DNA of 64,000 nucleotides from Leptolyngbyaceae cyanobacterium JSC-12 (GTDB lineage: Bacteria; Cyanobacteriota; Cyanobacteriia; Leptolyngbyales; Leptolyngbyaceae), in NCBI GenBank assembly GCA_000309945.1, contig CM001633.1, positions 9,264 to 73,263 of the forward strand. The letters run 5' to 3'. The notes under the pieces are model-generated. The model made no database searches and had not been told where the DNA came from. It saw only the letters and a list, made by a program, of their open reading frames with translations. Position 1 is the first letter of the stretch. The number at the start of each line of letters is the position of its first letter. Made by a program: the position numbers and the translations under genes. Positions 53,289 through 62,955 of this stretch are shown piece by piece.

Positions 53289-53987
53289 ATGCAATTACTT
53301 CCAAAACCTGAAAAGGGTCGTTCTGATGCATCTAAATTAGAACCGTCTCAGTCTCAGCCGTTAAGGCTTGAGCGATCGCACCCCTTTGCTGCCCGCGACC
53401 TTTCTACAACTCTCTCCCTTCAAACAATCGTGCAACAAAGTAGTCCTTTCCCAAGTAGCTCTGATTATGAATCAACAACTTACAACCTCTCTGTGGACTC
53501 ATTGAGTCAGCGTGTTGTCATTTTAATTGATGGTTCTAACCTGTTCTATGCTGCCTCGTATCTCAATATTGAAATTGACTATGTGAAGTTGCTGCGTTAT
53601 TTAGTGAGCGATCGCCGACTGGTACGGGCTTATTTCTATACCGGAGTTGATCGTGGTAACGAGAAGCAACAAGGATTTCTCCATTGGATGCGGCGGAATG
53701 GCTATCGAGTTGTTGCAAAAGACTTAATTCAGTTTCCAGATGGCTCCAAAAAAGCCAATGTGGAAGTTGAAATTGCTGTAGATATGATGCTTTTAGCAGA
53801 TTACTGTGACACCATTGTGCTGCTGAGTGGAGATGGGAATCTTGCGTATGCAGCGAATGTGATTGCTTACCGAGGAGTGCAGATTGAACTCGTTAGCTTG
53901 AGATCTATGACTAGTGATAGCCTCATCAATGTTGCTGATTGCTACACTGATCTAGACTCAATTAAGCAAGATATTCAAAGACTGTAA
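53289..53987 (+). CDS. LabA-like NYN-domain protein
   Basis: A 232-residue protein. The first 70 residues are Ser/Pro-rich and disordered. The rest is a NYN (PIN-like) domain: VVILIDGSNLFYAASYLNIE with the first Asp, AYFYTGVDRGNEKQQGFLHW, KANVEVEIAVDMMLLADYCD with the second acid, and IVLLSGDGNLAYAANVIAY with the third. These acids form a possible RNase site. LabA of Synechococcus elongatus dampens circadian output, and this protein has the same core, but paralogues are common, so a clock role is not certain. Confidence 0.85.
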   Translation: MQLLPKPEKGRSDASKLEPSQSQPLRLERSHPFAARDLSTTLSLQTIVQQSSPFPSSSDYESTTYNLSVDSLSQRVVILIDGSNLFYAASYLNIEIDYVKLLRYLVSDRRLVRAYFYTGVDRGNEKQQGFLHWMRRNGYRVVAKDLIQFPDGSKKANVEVEIAVDMMLLADYCDTIVLLSGDGNLAYAANVIAYRGVQIELVSLRSMTSDSLINVADCYTDLDSIKQDIQRL

Positions 53988-54074
53988 CAACTTAAGCAAG
54001 TGTAGTTTAGATTTTATGTTTTATTGGGTGATTTCTCATTGTAGGAGTTTCTATCAGTCAGGTAAGAGGGGCTT

Positions 54075-54896
54075 GTGGCTGAAAGAGTATTAGTTGCAGG
54101 GGCAACGGGTGGTGTTGGGCAATTAGTGGTTGCAAAATTACTAGAAAAGTCCATTCCAGTAAGGGTTCTAACGCGAACTAGTGAAAAAGCTGATCGGATG
54201 TTTGGCAATCGCGTTGAAGTTGCAGTTGGAGATATTCGTCACGCCGATACGTTACCTGCAGCAACCCAGGGCATTCGCCATGTGATCTGTTGTACTGGAA
54301 CAACTGCTTTTCCCTCTGCCCGTTGGGAGTTTGATCTTCCTACTCACTTAAATCCTTTGCAACGGTTCCAAACGTGGAGCAAGATTTATCTGGATGCAAA
54401 TTACCGAAATGCGATCGCTAAGAATAGCCCGATGAAAGTGGATGCTGAAGGTGTTTGTAACTTGGTTAGTGCAGCCCCACAGAACTTGCAACGATTCGTG
54501 TTTGTTTCTTCCTGCGGCGTTCAACGTAAAAACAAACCTCCCTATAATTTGCTAAACACATTTGGTGTGTTGGATGCAAAACAGCAAGGAGAAAGCGCAA
54601 TTGTACGATCAGGATTGCCCTACACTATCATTCGTCCTGGACGATTGATCGATGGTCCCTACACCTCCTATGATCTCAACACCTTGCTGAAAACAACCAC
54701 TCAGGGTAGACAAGGAATTGTGCTAGGTACTGGAGATACACTCAACGGGCAAACAAGTCGGATTGACGTAGCTGCTGCCTGTGTTGAAAGTTTGAACTAT
54801 CCGGAGACTGTTGGCAAAGCCTTTGAAATAATTAATCAGGGAAGCCGACCAACTGTAATCGATTGGGCAGGCTTATTTGCTCAACTAACATTATGA
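54075..54896 (+). CDS. NAD(P)-binding atypical SDR (NmrA/Ycf39-like)
   Basis: A 273-residue Rossmann protein: VLVAGATGGVGQLVVAKLLE binds NAD(P), followed by VRVLTRTSEKADRMF and VAVGDIRHADTLPAA, then FVFVSSCGVQRKNKPPYNLL and YTIIRPGRLIDGP. The classical YxxxK is absent, as in atypical SDRs that act as assembly factors or sensors (Ycf39, complex I NDUFA9). The start is GTG at 54075, with AAGAGGGG about 6 bases before. It is followed after 18 bases by the WG-repeat gene, probably one transcript. Confidence 0.8.
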   Translation: MAERVLVAGATGGVGQLVVAKLLEKSIPVRVLTRTSEKADRMFGNRVEVAVGDIRHADTLPAATQGIRHVICCTGTTAFPSARWEFDLPTHLNPLQRFQTWSKIYLDANYRNAIAKNSPMKVDAEGVCNLVSAAPQNLQRFVFVSSCGVQRKNKPPYNLLNTFGVLDAKQQGESAIVRSGLPYTIIRPGRLIDGPYTSYDLNTLLKTTTQGRQGIVLGTGDTLNGQTSRIDVAAACVESLNYPETVGKAFEIINQGSRPTVIDWAGLFAQLTL

Positions 54897-54914
54897 AAGA
54901 AGCATGGGTAATTC

Positions 54915-55991
54915 ATGAAACAACCAGACTCTGTTTCCAGTTTTCTGCTTGGCATTATCCTCATTTTCGGAGGGTTCTTTTTATTAGAAACCAGTAGTCC
55001 TCTACTCCAGGCAACTGCTTCTCCTCCAAGACTCATCGGACAGTCTAGTTCTGCATCATCATCATCACAGCGATCGCACAGACTATATCGCATTTCGCAA
55101 AATGGCAAATTTGGCTTTATCGATCATACTGGAAAGGTAGTAATTCCGCCCCAATTTGAGCTTGCCTGGAGTTTTGTAGAAGGGCGATCGCAGATCAAAT
55201 CAAACGACAAATATGGTTACATTGACGAAACTGGAAAAGTGGTGATTCCACCTCAGTTTCGGCTAGCATTTGCCTTCTCCGAAGGACTGGCACTCGTCGT
55301 TATTGGCTCCCAATATGGCTATATTGATACGACTGGGAAAGTGGTCATTCCTCCACAATTTAATGAAGCCCTTGCCTTTAAACAAGGCTTAGCAGCTGTA
55401 AAAATTGGTGAAAAATATGGGTTTATCAATAAAACTGGCAAACTGGTAATCCCAGCCCAATTTGAGTATGCTATGCACTTTTCAAATGGGCTTGCTCCCG
55501 TGCAAGTAGATGGTGCTCGTGGTTACATTGATCAATCTGGAAAGTTGGTCATCCCACCCCAATTTAAAGGCGACTGGTTATCGGGGATGTGGACATTTCA
55601 TGAAGGGTTGGCAGGTATCGAAAAAGACGGAAAATGGGGATATATCGACATGACTGGAAAAGTGGTCATTCCTGCACAATTTGATGAAATTCGAGCATTC
55701 CACGAAGGGCTTGCCAGTGTGCAAATTGCTGGAAAATGGGGATACATTGACAAAACTGGAAAGATCGTGATTCCCCCCCGATTTGATCGGGCAGAACACT
55801 TTTCCGATGGGTTGGCGGCTGTAAAAACTGAAGATCAGTATGGGTATATCGATGAAACTGGAAAAATCGTCATCCCGCCCCAATTTGGCTATGCCCTTAC
55901 ATTTACGGATGGACTGGCGCTGGTGTATGCAGACGGTAAAGCCGCATACATTGACAGAACCGGCAAATACGTTTGGGGACCAGATAAGTGA
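54915..55991 (+). CDS. secreted or anchored WG-repeat protein
   Basis: A 358-residue protein with an N-terminal hydrophobic segment (FLLGIILIFGGFFLLETSSP; signal or anchor), a Ser-rich linker, then nine WG (KWG) repeats of about 33-37 residues, each with G(Y/F)I(D/N)xTGKxVIPPQF. The repeats fill residues 63-358 and form a beta-propeller-like or solenoid array. The fifth repeat is longer (GDWLSGMWTFHEG). Role unknown; such proteins are usually extracytoplasmic binders. Confidence 0.88.
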   Translation: MKQPDSVSSFLLGIILIFGGFFLLETSSPLLQATASPPRLIGQSSSASSSSQRSHRLYRISQNGKFGFIDHTGKVVIPPQFELAWSFVEGRSQIKSNDKYGYIDETGKVVIPPQFRLAFAFSEGLALVVIGSQYGYIDTTGKVVIPPQFNEALAFKQGLAAVKIGEKYGFINKTGKLVIPAQFEYAMHFSNGLAPVQVDGARGYIDQSGKLVIPPQFKGDWLSGMWTFHEGLAGIEKDGKWGYIDMTGKVVIPAQFDEIRAFHEGLASVQIAGKWGYIDKTGKIVIPPRFDRAEHFSDGLAAVKTEDQYGYIDETGKIVIPPQFGYALTFTDGLALVYADGKAAYIDRTGKYVWGPDK

Positions 55992-56443
55992 AACCGTCGA
56001 TGGGTAGAGCGTTGGGCAGAACATTTAGGACAACGTCTTTTGTCAAATACTGATTCCATGTAAGCTTTCTGACTTGATGTGCCACGTTTCACACGGCGAC
56101 AACTATATTAAATTTTTATCGAAGCTTTATCAAACTTCCGTGAAATGCCCAAGGTATTTGAAGATTCTTGGAAGCTAAGGCGATCGCCTGCCAACTTCTA
56201 TCACTGAATCCGGGAGAATATCTAAGTATTACATCGGTCAATTTATTAGAAGAGGACAAAGCGAGTAGTCTAAACGCCTAGTCCAGGCAGACTTACTGAC
56301 CTACCTCTTGCGAATAAGCGCTAATGGCGAAGACTGGAAACGCTTCGCATTGCGATGGTTATATCAGGGATTGCACTGCGTTGGATTTCCCAAAGTGTTG
56401 CAGCACTGAGCCTTTGGGACTGCTGTTCACCTCCGCCTTGGTC
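55992..56443. other. intergenic region without visible gene
   Basis: About 450 bases. A frame continuous with the next gene is open from 56324, but its first 40 residues (TGNASHCDGYIRDCTALDFP) look non-coding. I see no RNA gene or strong repeat. Confidence 0.4.
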
Positions 56444-57499
56444 ATGAATACTCGTGTGTACACTCCCCGCAGTTTTCGAGAAACTACTGGAAGGCTTCCC
56501 TGCATTGTGTATTGTACGTCAGCAAAAGATAGTTGGGCATGGCTAGCTGAAGAACTAGACGAAAAGCCGCGCCAGTGGGTCTTTTGTGATGATCAGCCCC
56601 GTGGATTGCTAAAGCAGTTGGTTCACAATCCTCATTTGGCTGCGATGTGGGTAAGTTGGCAGGCAATTCAGGTTGTGCGACGGCAAAAAGCTAATTTGCT
56701 CGTGACAGGTCATCCTTCCCTGTCGTTTTGGTGTGCAGTGTTTGCTAATTTGCAACGCATACGGGTGCCTCACGTTGCCACAGCGTTTTACTTGCCAAAA
56801 GTGCCCCATGGGATGCGTTATGTGCTAGCACAATGGGCATATTCCACAATTCAACGATTTATCATTTATTCCAGGGCTGAAAGGCAGTTTTATGGAGAGT
56901 ATTTTGGGATTCCGTTTGCTCGCTTTGAAGTGCAACACCGAGCCATGCTCACTGCGCAAAAACATCCTGCATCCCGTTTAGAACCCGGAGATTATATCTG
57001 TGCCATTAGCCAACAAGATCAGGATTATCATACCTTGATGACTGCTATGGCAAAATTGCCAAAGATTCCACTGGTGCTGGTTGTGCCCAGAGGACGAGCG
57101 ATCGCGACCAGAATTCCCCCGAATGTCAGGCTGCGAGTTGGGTTATCGTCTACCCAAATCACAAATATTTTGCACCATTCTCAGTTCATGGTGCTGCCAC
57201 TCTGCCAGACAACTATTCCGTGCGATCATGAATCGTTGGTTACAGCGATGCAGTTAGGCAAAACTTTTGTCGTAGCCAATCTTCCTGGCATCAGTGATTA
57301 TGCCTTCCATAATTCCAACGCAGTACTTTATAAACCTGGCAATCCAGTCAGTTTAGCAGATGCTATTCAAGATTTGTGGAGTAATCCGATTAAACGCCAA
57401 GTATTAGGTGAAAATGGACGAGAGTTTGCCAATGCATTTTGTTCAAAAGAATCCCTTCGAAAATGGTTTCAACAACTATTGGTTCGTCAGGGGCTATAA
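56444..57499 (+). CDS. GT-B glycosyltransferase-like protein (GT4 type)
   Basis: About 351 residues from the ATG at 56444 (MNTRVYTPRSF). The N-terminal half lacks clear motifs but contains LLVTGHPSLSFWCAVFANLQ and an FIIYSRAERQFYGEYFGIP run, like the domain junction of GT4 enzymes. The C-terminal half has PLVLVVPRGRAIATRIPPNV, then FMVLPLCQTTIPCDHESLVT with the E-x7-E-like region (the usual EGFP/E replaced by CDHES), and GKTFVVANLPGISDYAF. It would transfer a sugar from a nucleotide donor. No operon partner. Confidence 0.7.
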   Translation: MNTRVYTPRSFRETTGRLPCIVYCTSAKDSWAWLAEELDEKPRQWVFCDDQPRGLLKQLVHNPHLAAMWVSWQAIQVVRRQKANLLVTGHPSLSFWCAVFANLQRIRVPHVATAFYLPKVPHGMRYVLAQWAYSTIQRFIIYSRAERQFYGEYFGIPFARFEVQHRAMLTAQKHPASRLEPGDYICAISQQDQDYHTLMTAMAKLPKIPLVLVVPRGRAIATRIPPNVRLRVGLSSTQITNILHHSQFMVLPLCQTTIPCDHESLVTAMQLGKTFVVANLPGISDYAFHNSNAVLYKPGNPVSLADAIQDLWSNPIKRQVLGENGREFANAFCSKESLRKWFQQLLVRQGL

Positions 57500-57504
57500 A
57501 CTTC

Positions 57505-58329
57505 TCATTTCCCGCCTGTATAGGTAATCCCTTGAATAAAATAGCGATTGAAAAAAACGTAGATTGCTAAAGCTGGCAAGGTAAAGATGATTGAAGCTGC
57601 CATGATGTAATTCCAATAGCTAATGTATTGCCCTTTAAACGCATTCAAACCTAGCGGAAGTGTAAACATTTCTGGATCAGACATAATCACAAGTGGTAAT
57701 AAAAACTCATTCCAGGAACCCATAAACACAAAGATTGTTTGAGCAGCAAGAGCAGGCTTTGCCAGAGGTAAAACAACTCGGAAAAATGTTTCAAATCGTC
57801 CCAGTCCGTCTAGAGCGGCCGCTTCTTCTAGCTCTTTAGGAAAGTTTAAAAAAAACTGACGCATCATAAAAATAAATGTGGCGTTGATTGCAGTTGGTAT
57901 GATTAATCCCTGGTAAGTATTCAGCCATCCTAATGACTTCAGAATCAAAAACTTGGGTAGTAATGTGATTTGTCCAGGAACCATTAATGCTACCAGAATG
58001 ATGAAAAACCATAGTCGATTTCCTGGAAACTGAATGCGAGCAAGGGCATAGCCTGCCATTGAGTTAAACAATAAGTTGAGCACTGTTACTAAAATTGCCG
58101 CGATCGCACTATTAAATAACCAACGCCCAAACAAAGGCTCTTGCACAAAAATTGTCCGATAGTTATCCAGCGTGAATGTTTGTGGAATAAAGTTGACACC
58201 CCCAGCTGCAATTTCTGACAATGGCTTAAATGATGCTGACAATGCCCATGCAAAAGGCACTAGTGTGATGACTGCATATCCAATTAGTAGCAGGTAGAAA
58301 ACTGAAGTCATCCAGCGATTTGCTTTCAC
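57505..58329 (-). CDS. carbohydrate ABC transporter permease, MalG type
   Basis: A 274-residue inner-membrane permease with six helices. The EAA loop that contacts the ATPase is EEAAALDGLGRFETFFRVVL followed by PLAKPAL. The N-terminal periplasmic loop (SASFKPLSEIAAGG...DNYRTIF) is typical of CUT1 sugar importers. It follows the MalF-type gene by 11 bases. No binding protein or ATPase gene is adjacent, so these must be encoded elsewhere. Substrate unknown. Confidence 0.92.
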   Translation of the reverse strand: MKANRWMTSVFYLLLIGYAVITLVPFAWALSASFKPLSEIAAGGVNFIPQTFTLDNYRTIFVQEPLFGRWLFNSAIAAILVTVLNLLFNSMAGYALARIQFPGNRLWFFIILVALMVPGQITLLPKFLILKSLGWLNTYQGLIIPTAINATFIFMMRQFFLNFPKELEEAAALDGLGRFETFFRVVLPLAKPALAAQTIFVFMGSWNEFLLPLVIMSDPEMFTLPLGLNAFKGQYISYWNYIMAASIIFTLPALAIYVFFNRYFIQGITYTGGK

Positions 58330-58340
58330 GGGTTCCTCCC

Positions 58341-59249
58341 TTAGTCCAATCGCTCTTCTTTAAAGATCAACCGCTGAATCAACGTCGTCCCTATCAGCAA
58401 TACCGCCAGCATCAGCGTCAATGCTAATGCATATCCCATCTCTAAATTCTTAAACGCATACTGGTAAATCAGTAACACAATAGTCAATGTTGAATTGTTA
58501 GGACCTCCAGATCCTGCTGAGAAAATATAGGATTGGTCAAATAATTGAAACGTTCCAATCATCCCAATTACAATCACAAAAAATGTAACAGGTCGAAGAA
58601 ATGGCAACGTAATGTGCAACAGCTTTTCCCAACGACTTGCACCGTCAATGGTGGCAGCTTCGTAGAGTGATTCAGGAACATCTTGTAATGCTGCCAAATA
58701 AATTACCATAAACAAAGGAGCCGTTGACCAGATGTTCATCAGCATAATGCCTTTGAGGGCAACAGATGGATCGCCTAACCAGTTGTAGGTTGGTAATCCT
58801 AAAAAGCTTAAAACTGAATTTAACAAACCATTAGAGTTATAAATCCACATGAAGATAAGAGTAAGTACCGCTGAAGATGTCACTGTTGGCAAAAAGAAAA
58901 TCACTCGAAACAGTTGTTTGCCTCGCAATTGACTATTCAATATTAGTGCCAGACTCAGTGCTATGATGGTCTGGCTGGGAACAACGATCGCAGCATAGGT
59001 GGCTGTATTTTGCAGGGCAATCCAGACTCGTTCGTCTTCAAGCATTCGGACAAAATTTTTGAAGCCAACAAATCGAATACTCACATCACCCAATAGCTCC
59101 ACGTTATAGAACGCCAGGATTACTGAACAAATGACTGGCAAGATCAAAAAGGCTCCTGCAATCAACATTGTAGGAGCCATAAAAGCGTAACCTGTCAATC
59201 CTTCTTGGGTATGTTTTTTATGCCACACCCGGTCAAACCAATCACTCAT
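58341..59249 (-). CDS. sugar ABC transporter permease, MalF type
   Basis: A 302-residue permease with six helices and a conserved EAA loop, LYEAATIDGASRWEKLLHIT then LPFLRPV. The N-terminal cytoplasmic lead (RVWHKKHTQEGLTGYAFMAP) is standard for CUT1 MalF/UgpA-like subunits. It forms a two-gene operon with the MalG-type gene. A solute-binding protein gene is normally just upstream; here a DUF6335 gene stands there instead. Confidence 0.92.
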   Translation of the reverse strand: MSDWFDRVWHKKHTQEGLTGYAFMAPTMLIAGAFLILPVICSVILAFYNVELLGDVSIRFVGFKNFVRMLEDERVWIALQNTATYAAIVVPSQTIIALSLALILNSQLRGKQLFRVIFFLPTVTSSAVLTLIFMWIYNSNGLLNSVLSFLGLPTYNWLGDPSVALKGIMLMNIWSTAPLFMVIYLAALQDVPESLYEAATIDGASRWEKLLHITLPFLRPVTFFVIVIGMIGTFQLFDQSYIFSAGSGGPNNSTLTIVLLIYQYAFKNLEMGYALALTLMLAVLLIGTTLIQRLIFKEERLD

Positions 59250-59271
59250 TGCTGTTGCTTCAAACCTCTAC

Positions 59272-59496
59272 CTAATCTCGTCGTTCCTCGTAGTCTTCAG
59301 AGGATTTGGGATCTAATTCCCAACGGTGATCATCTCGTTCTTCCAGGATGTCACTAATTCTCACATCCGTGCGATCGTCCAGTTCCAAACCTACTGCTGC
59401 TGCAACTTCGTCAACCACATCTTGGTCGGGGGTTGGAGCAGTTCCACCAACCGCTTCTTCTCCTATAGCATCCGCATTCTTCTGATTGTTAGCCAC
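59272..59496 (-). CDS. DUF6335 family protein
   Basis: A 74-residue, very acidic soluble protein: GGTAPTPDQDVVDEVAAAVG, LELDDRTDVRISDILEERDD and HRWELDPKSSEDYEER. The ordering fits the small cyanobacterial DUF6335 family of unknown role. The start at 59496 has GGGGAGGTGAAG upstream, a strong ribosome site. It precedes the permease genes by 22 bases on the same strand. Confidence 0.8.
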   Translation of the reverse strand: MANNQKNADAIGEEAVGGTAPTPDQDVVDEVAAAVGLELDDRTDVRISDILEERDDHRWELDPKSSEDYEERRD

Positions 59497-59678
59497 AGTG
59501 CTTCACCTCCCCAAAAGCGCTATCTAAAGCACCATAGTTGTATGATAGCCGACTGCCCTAAGGGTGATCTCTTTACCTGGGTAGACTCTGCCTTGCTCAG
59601 CAGAACAAAATCCTACTAATAAAGACTACTGGTAAAGTCAGATCAATCTTCAATTGGCAGGCGGAACAGCAGCCAGTG

Positions 59679-60041
59679 CTAAATTGCCACCAATCCGGTT
59701 TGGCGCAGGATGAAAAAGAGAATAGAGTTAACAATTGCTAGCGCGATCGCGCCCAAAATTGCACTACCAATCCCCCAACGCAGGCGAAACCCTTCAATCA
59801 ATAGAGCCGTTAAGCCAAATACAATAATGCTACCAAGGAGGGGAATTAAACCCAGACTTAAAATTGCTGGAATTGCCCGTAGCCAGGTAGGAAATAAGCC
59901 CCAGAATCCATTGATTGCGCCGATAATTGCGCCTGCAATCAGTGCAATAAAAGGGCTATCAATCTCTACTCCAGTTGGCAACTTAGAAATAATCAGTAGG
60001 CTGATTGCCGTTACAACCACAGAAATTAGAAAAATCGTCAC
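59679..60041 (-). CDS. four-helix membrane protein, phage-holin-IV-like
   Basis: 120 residues from GTG at 60041, selected because a perfect AGGAGG (60050-60055) lies 8 bases upstream; the frame stays open to 60116 but that part is probably untranslated. Four hydrophobic segments (FLISVVVTAISLLIISK; FIALIAGAIIGAINGFWG; ILSLGLIPLLGSIIVFGLTA; SAILGAIALAIVNSILFFI) match the PF04020-type family. This is a widespread bacterial family of unknown role despite the phage-holin name; no phage genes are near. Confidence 0.75.
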   Translation of the reverse strand: MTIFLISVVVTAISLLIISKLPTGVEIDSPFIALIAGAIIGAINGFWGLFPTWLRAIPAILSLGLIPLLGSIIVFGLTALLIEGFRLRWGIGSAILGAIALAIVNSILFFILRQTGLVAI

Positions 60042-60493
60042 GGGGACTGCCTCCTTAAAATACAGATCAGGACGAGAGAGTTGTACTGCATCGATGCCTG
60101 AGTGCACTAGTTGCACTAGTTACTTATCCCTGTTGCTTTTGCAACCCTTTCTGATAATTCCTGGCGCTTCCGGTGTAAAACTTGCACCTATGCCCTTTAT
60201 TTATAGAACTGTGACAGAAAGTATAGAAACAGAAAATAAGAAACTCATAAAACCCTGATTGGCAAAAACCCTGACTGGAGGATGATAGACGAAGCTGCGT
60301 CGAGATTGTGCCATACTTCTTTACTATTCACCCTTTGAAGAGAATGCTACTCTGCTATGTATAAAGCTTTAGTCAGAAAGCATAAGACGGTGCAAGTGGT
60401 TGCAACCTGATCTGAGTAGGCTTTCTGACATACCTCCGTCATCTTTCTGATGGCTGCGGCATAAACCAATCCCTGTTGTCTTAACTCTACTCT
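60042..60493. other. intergenic region without visible gene
   Basis: About 450 bases. A short 9-base direct repeat (GCACTAGTT twice at about 60103-60120) is the only pattern seen. It should hold the promoters for the holin-like gene and the hydrolase operon. Confidence 0.4.
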
Positions 60494-61438
60494 GTGAATG
60501 TGAATACGTTACCCAGTTATTACCGCGATCGCTTTCATCACCTTAATCAATTGCCCAGCGTGCGCCATTCTGAGGGAATGCTAAAAAGTCAGGGAGGAGC
60601 TTCGCTGTACTATCAGAGTTGGTGCCCCGTGAATGTGCCTCGCGCAGTTGTCGTAATTATCCACGGGCTAGGAGGGCACACTGGTCTTTTTGGTAACATG
60701 ATTGACTACCTTGTCCATCAGGATTTTGCGGTTTATAGCCTGGATTTGCGGGGACATGGGCGTTCGTCCGGGCAACGCGGCTATATCAATACATGGGCAG
60801 AGTTTCGATCTGATTTGGAGGTCCTTCTGAGCTTGGTTGATACTCAGCTTCCTGACCACCCCTGCTTTATTGTGGGTCATAGCTTGGGTGCAGTTGTTGC
60901 GCTGGAGTATGTGCTCTGCTATCCCAGTGCAGTTCAAGGTGTGATTGCGATCTCCCCTCCCATGGGTAAAATTGAGATTTCTCGTTTGCGATTAGCATTG
61001 GGAACCCTATTTTCACGGATTTATCCCCGCTTTAGCCTCAGCAGTGGAGTAAGCTCTGCAGTAGGTTCCCGTGATCCCGATGTCAATCTTGCCTATGCTC
61101 AAGATACGTTACGTCACAAGCGGGGCACCGCACGCCTTGCCACCGAATTTTTTAAGACCGTTACCTGGATCAAGCAGCACAGTGCCAATTTGAAAACGCC
61201 ACTGTTGATTTTGCATGGAGGTGGCGATCGCTTTGTTTTACCAGAAGGAAGTCGAGAATTCTTTGAGCAACTGATCTTTCCCGACAAAAAGCGCATTGAA
61301 TATCCCGGAGCTTATCACGAGCTTCAGAACGAGTTGAATTATCAAGAGATTTTACACGACATGACTAATTGGATTGAACGCCATTTAGCAGTAGCGCCCC
61401 AACAAGCATCCGCCAATTCCACCTGCGAACACTCCTGA
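60494..61438 (+). CDS. alpha/beta hydrolase (monoacylglycerol lipase/lysophospholipase type)
   Basis: A 314-residue serine hydrolase. Oxyanion region VVVIIHGLGGHTGLFG; nucleophile in CFIVGHSLGAVVALEYV (GHSLG); Asp in LLILHGGGDRFVLPEGS; His in EYPGAYHELQNE. The arrangement and the RGHGRSSGQRGYINTW stretch match the monoglyceride lipase family. The start is GTG or ATG near 60494. It is followed after 18 bases by an acyltransferase on the same strand, suggesting acyl-chain turnover of glycerolipids by the pair. Confidence 0.9.
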   Translation: MNVNTLPSYYRDRFHHLNQLPSVRHSEGMLKSQGGASLYYQSWCPVNVPRAVVVIIHGLGGHTGLFGNMIDYLVHQDFAVYSLDLRGHGRSSGQRGYINTWAEFRSDLEVLLSLVDTQLPDHPCFIVGHSLGAVVALEYVLCYPSAVQGVIAISPPMGKIEISRLRLALGTLFSRIYPRFSLSSGVSSAVGSRDPDVNLAYAQDTLRHKRGTARLATEFFKTVTWIKQHSANLKTPLLILHGGGDRFVLPEGSREFFEQLIFPDKKRIEYPGAYHELQNELNYQEILHDMTNWIERHLAVAPQQASANSTCEHS

Positions 61439-61456
61439 TCTTAGCTGGGCGCGTTT

Positions 61457-62869
61457 ATGAGCTATCTGCATTCCCGATTGAACTTTATTCCACAGGCGTT
61501 TAACCCGCTGGTGCTGCGAATCACGCATAGTGTTTTACCTGTGATGCTCAAGGTTCGCTTAAAAGCATGGCTCCCATCTGGGATTGCTACTGTGGAAGCG
61601 ATCAATGTGGAGGTGTTAGCAAACCTGTATCAACAATTTCAAGCTGGAAAAATTCGCTTTATTATGGCGTTCCGGCATCCTGAGGTGGATGATCCACTGT
61701 CTGCGCTGTTTCTCCTATCTCGAATTGTCCCTCGTGTTGCTCGCCAAGCGGGAATTACACTCAAGCCTCCAATTCATAGTCATTTTATTTATGATCGCGG
61801 TATGCCTTTTTGGGCAGGTTCCTGGCTTGGCTGGTGGTTTTCCAGATTGGGGGGAATTCCCATTCATCGGGGGAAACGTCCTGCTGACCGTGTAGCGTTG
61901 CGGGCAGCAAGAGAACTGTTAGTGAATGGCAAATTTCCACTTGCGATCGCGCCCGAAGGTGGCACTAACGGACATAGTGAGATTGTCAGTTCATTAGAAT
62001 CAGGGGGTGCTCAATTAGGGTTTTGGTGTGTGGAAGATTTAGCAAAAGCAAATCGAACTGAGCAAGTTTTTATTGTGCCAATTGGAATTCAATATCATTA
62101 CACTAAACCCATTTGGAAGAATCTAGATCGAGTATTAAACCAGCTAGAAAAAGATTGCGGACTATCTTCACAATTTTTAGAACTAAGTCATTCTGATGAT
62201 CTAAAATCTATTTACTACCAACGACTATTTCGTTTAGGAGATCATCTTTTATCTCAGTTAGAAAATTTCTATTGTGAGTTTTACCATCAAACCTTATCCC
62301 CTTTACAACCAGTTGACCACAATACTAAATCCGATGTAAATGTGCTACTTTCAGTTCGGCTTCAACGATTGTTGGATACTGCTTTACGTGTATCTGAAAG
62401 TTATTTCAACTTGGAGTCGCAAGGTAACCTGACAGAACGGTGCCGTCGGATCGAGGAAGCCTGCTGGCGCTATGTGTATCGGGATGATATCACAGATGTG
62501 AAGCAGCTTTCAGCCGTGAATCGAGGGTTGGGAAACTGGGTGGCAGAAGAAGCGTTGCTACGAGTCAAACATATGCGGTTAGTGGAGAGCTTCGTCGCAG
62601 TGACAGGCACCTATGTCCGGGAAAAACCAACAGTTGAACGGTTTGCTGAAACAACCCTGATCTTATTTGATGCGATTGCCCGGATTAAAGGACAAAAGCT
62701 TCCTCGTCGTCCTCGCTTAGGCTGGCGCAAATCAACAATTACTGTGGGAGAACCAATTTGTATATCAGAGCGCTGGGAGAGGTATTGCTCTAGCCGCCAA
62801 GCTGCCCGCCAAGCTGTTGCAGATCTAACTCAAGAATTGCAGGTCGCGCTTAACAAAATGATTGCTTAA
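61457..62869 (+). CDS. PlsC-type 1-acyl-glycerol-3-phosphate acyltransferase-like protein
   Basis: A 470-residue protein. The acyltransferase core lies in residues about 55-230: HPEVDD (HX4D) in IMAFRHPEVDDPLSALF, GGIPIHRGK as the glycerophosphate-binding motif, and APEGGTNGHSE in place of the usual FPEGTRS. The C-terminal 230 residues are a helical extension not found in E. coli PlsC; similar long forms occur in cyanobacteria. Expected at the membrane, acylating lysophospholipids or lysoglycolipids. Operon with the lipase-like gene. Confidence 0.85.
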   Translation: MSYLHSRLNFIPQAFNPLVLRITHSVLPVMLKVRLKAWLPSGIATVEAINVEVLANLYQQFQAGKIRFIMAFRHPEVDDPLSALFLLSRIVPRVARQAGITLKPPIHSHFIYDRGMPFWAGSWLGWWFSRLGGIPIHRGKRPADRVALRAARELLVNGKFPLAIAPEGGTNGHSEIVSSLESGGAQLGFWCVEDLAKANRTEQVFIVPIGIQYHYTKPIWKNLDRVLNQLEKDCGLSSQFLELSHSDDLKSIYYQRLFRLGDHLLSQLENFYCEFYHQTLSPLQPVDHNTKSDVNVLLSVRLQRLLDTALRVSESYFNLESQGNLTERCRRIEEACWRYVYRDDITDVKQLSAVNRGLGNWVAEEALLRVKHMRLVESFVAVTGTYVREKPTVERFAETTLILFDAIARIKGQKLPRRPRLGWRKSTITVGEPICISERWERYCSSRQAARQAVADLTQELQVALNKMIA

Positions 62870-62955
62870 ATCCAGCAACAGTTCAGACATTGTCCCAAGA
62901 AGAAATTTAAACGTAATTTTTAGTTTGCTGACAACAGTGCTATTCTTAGACCAGA

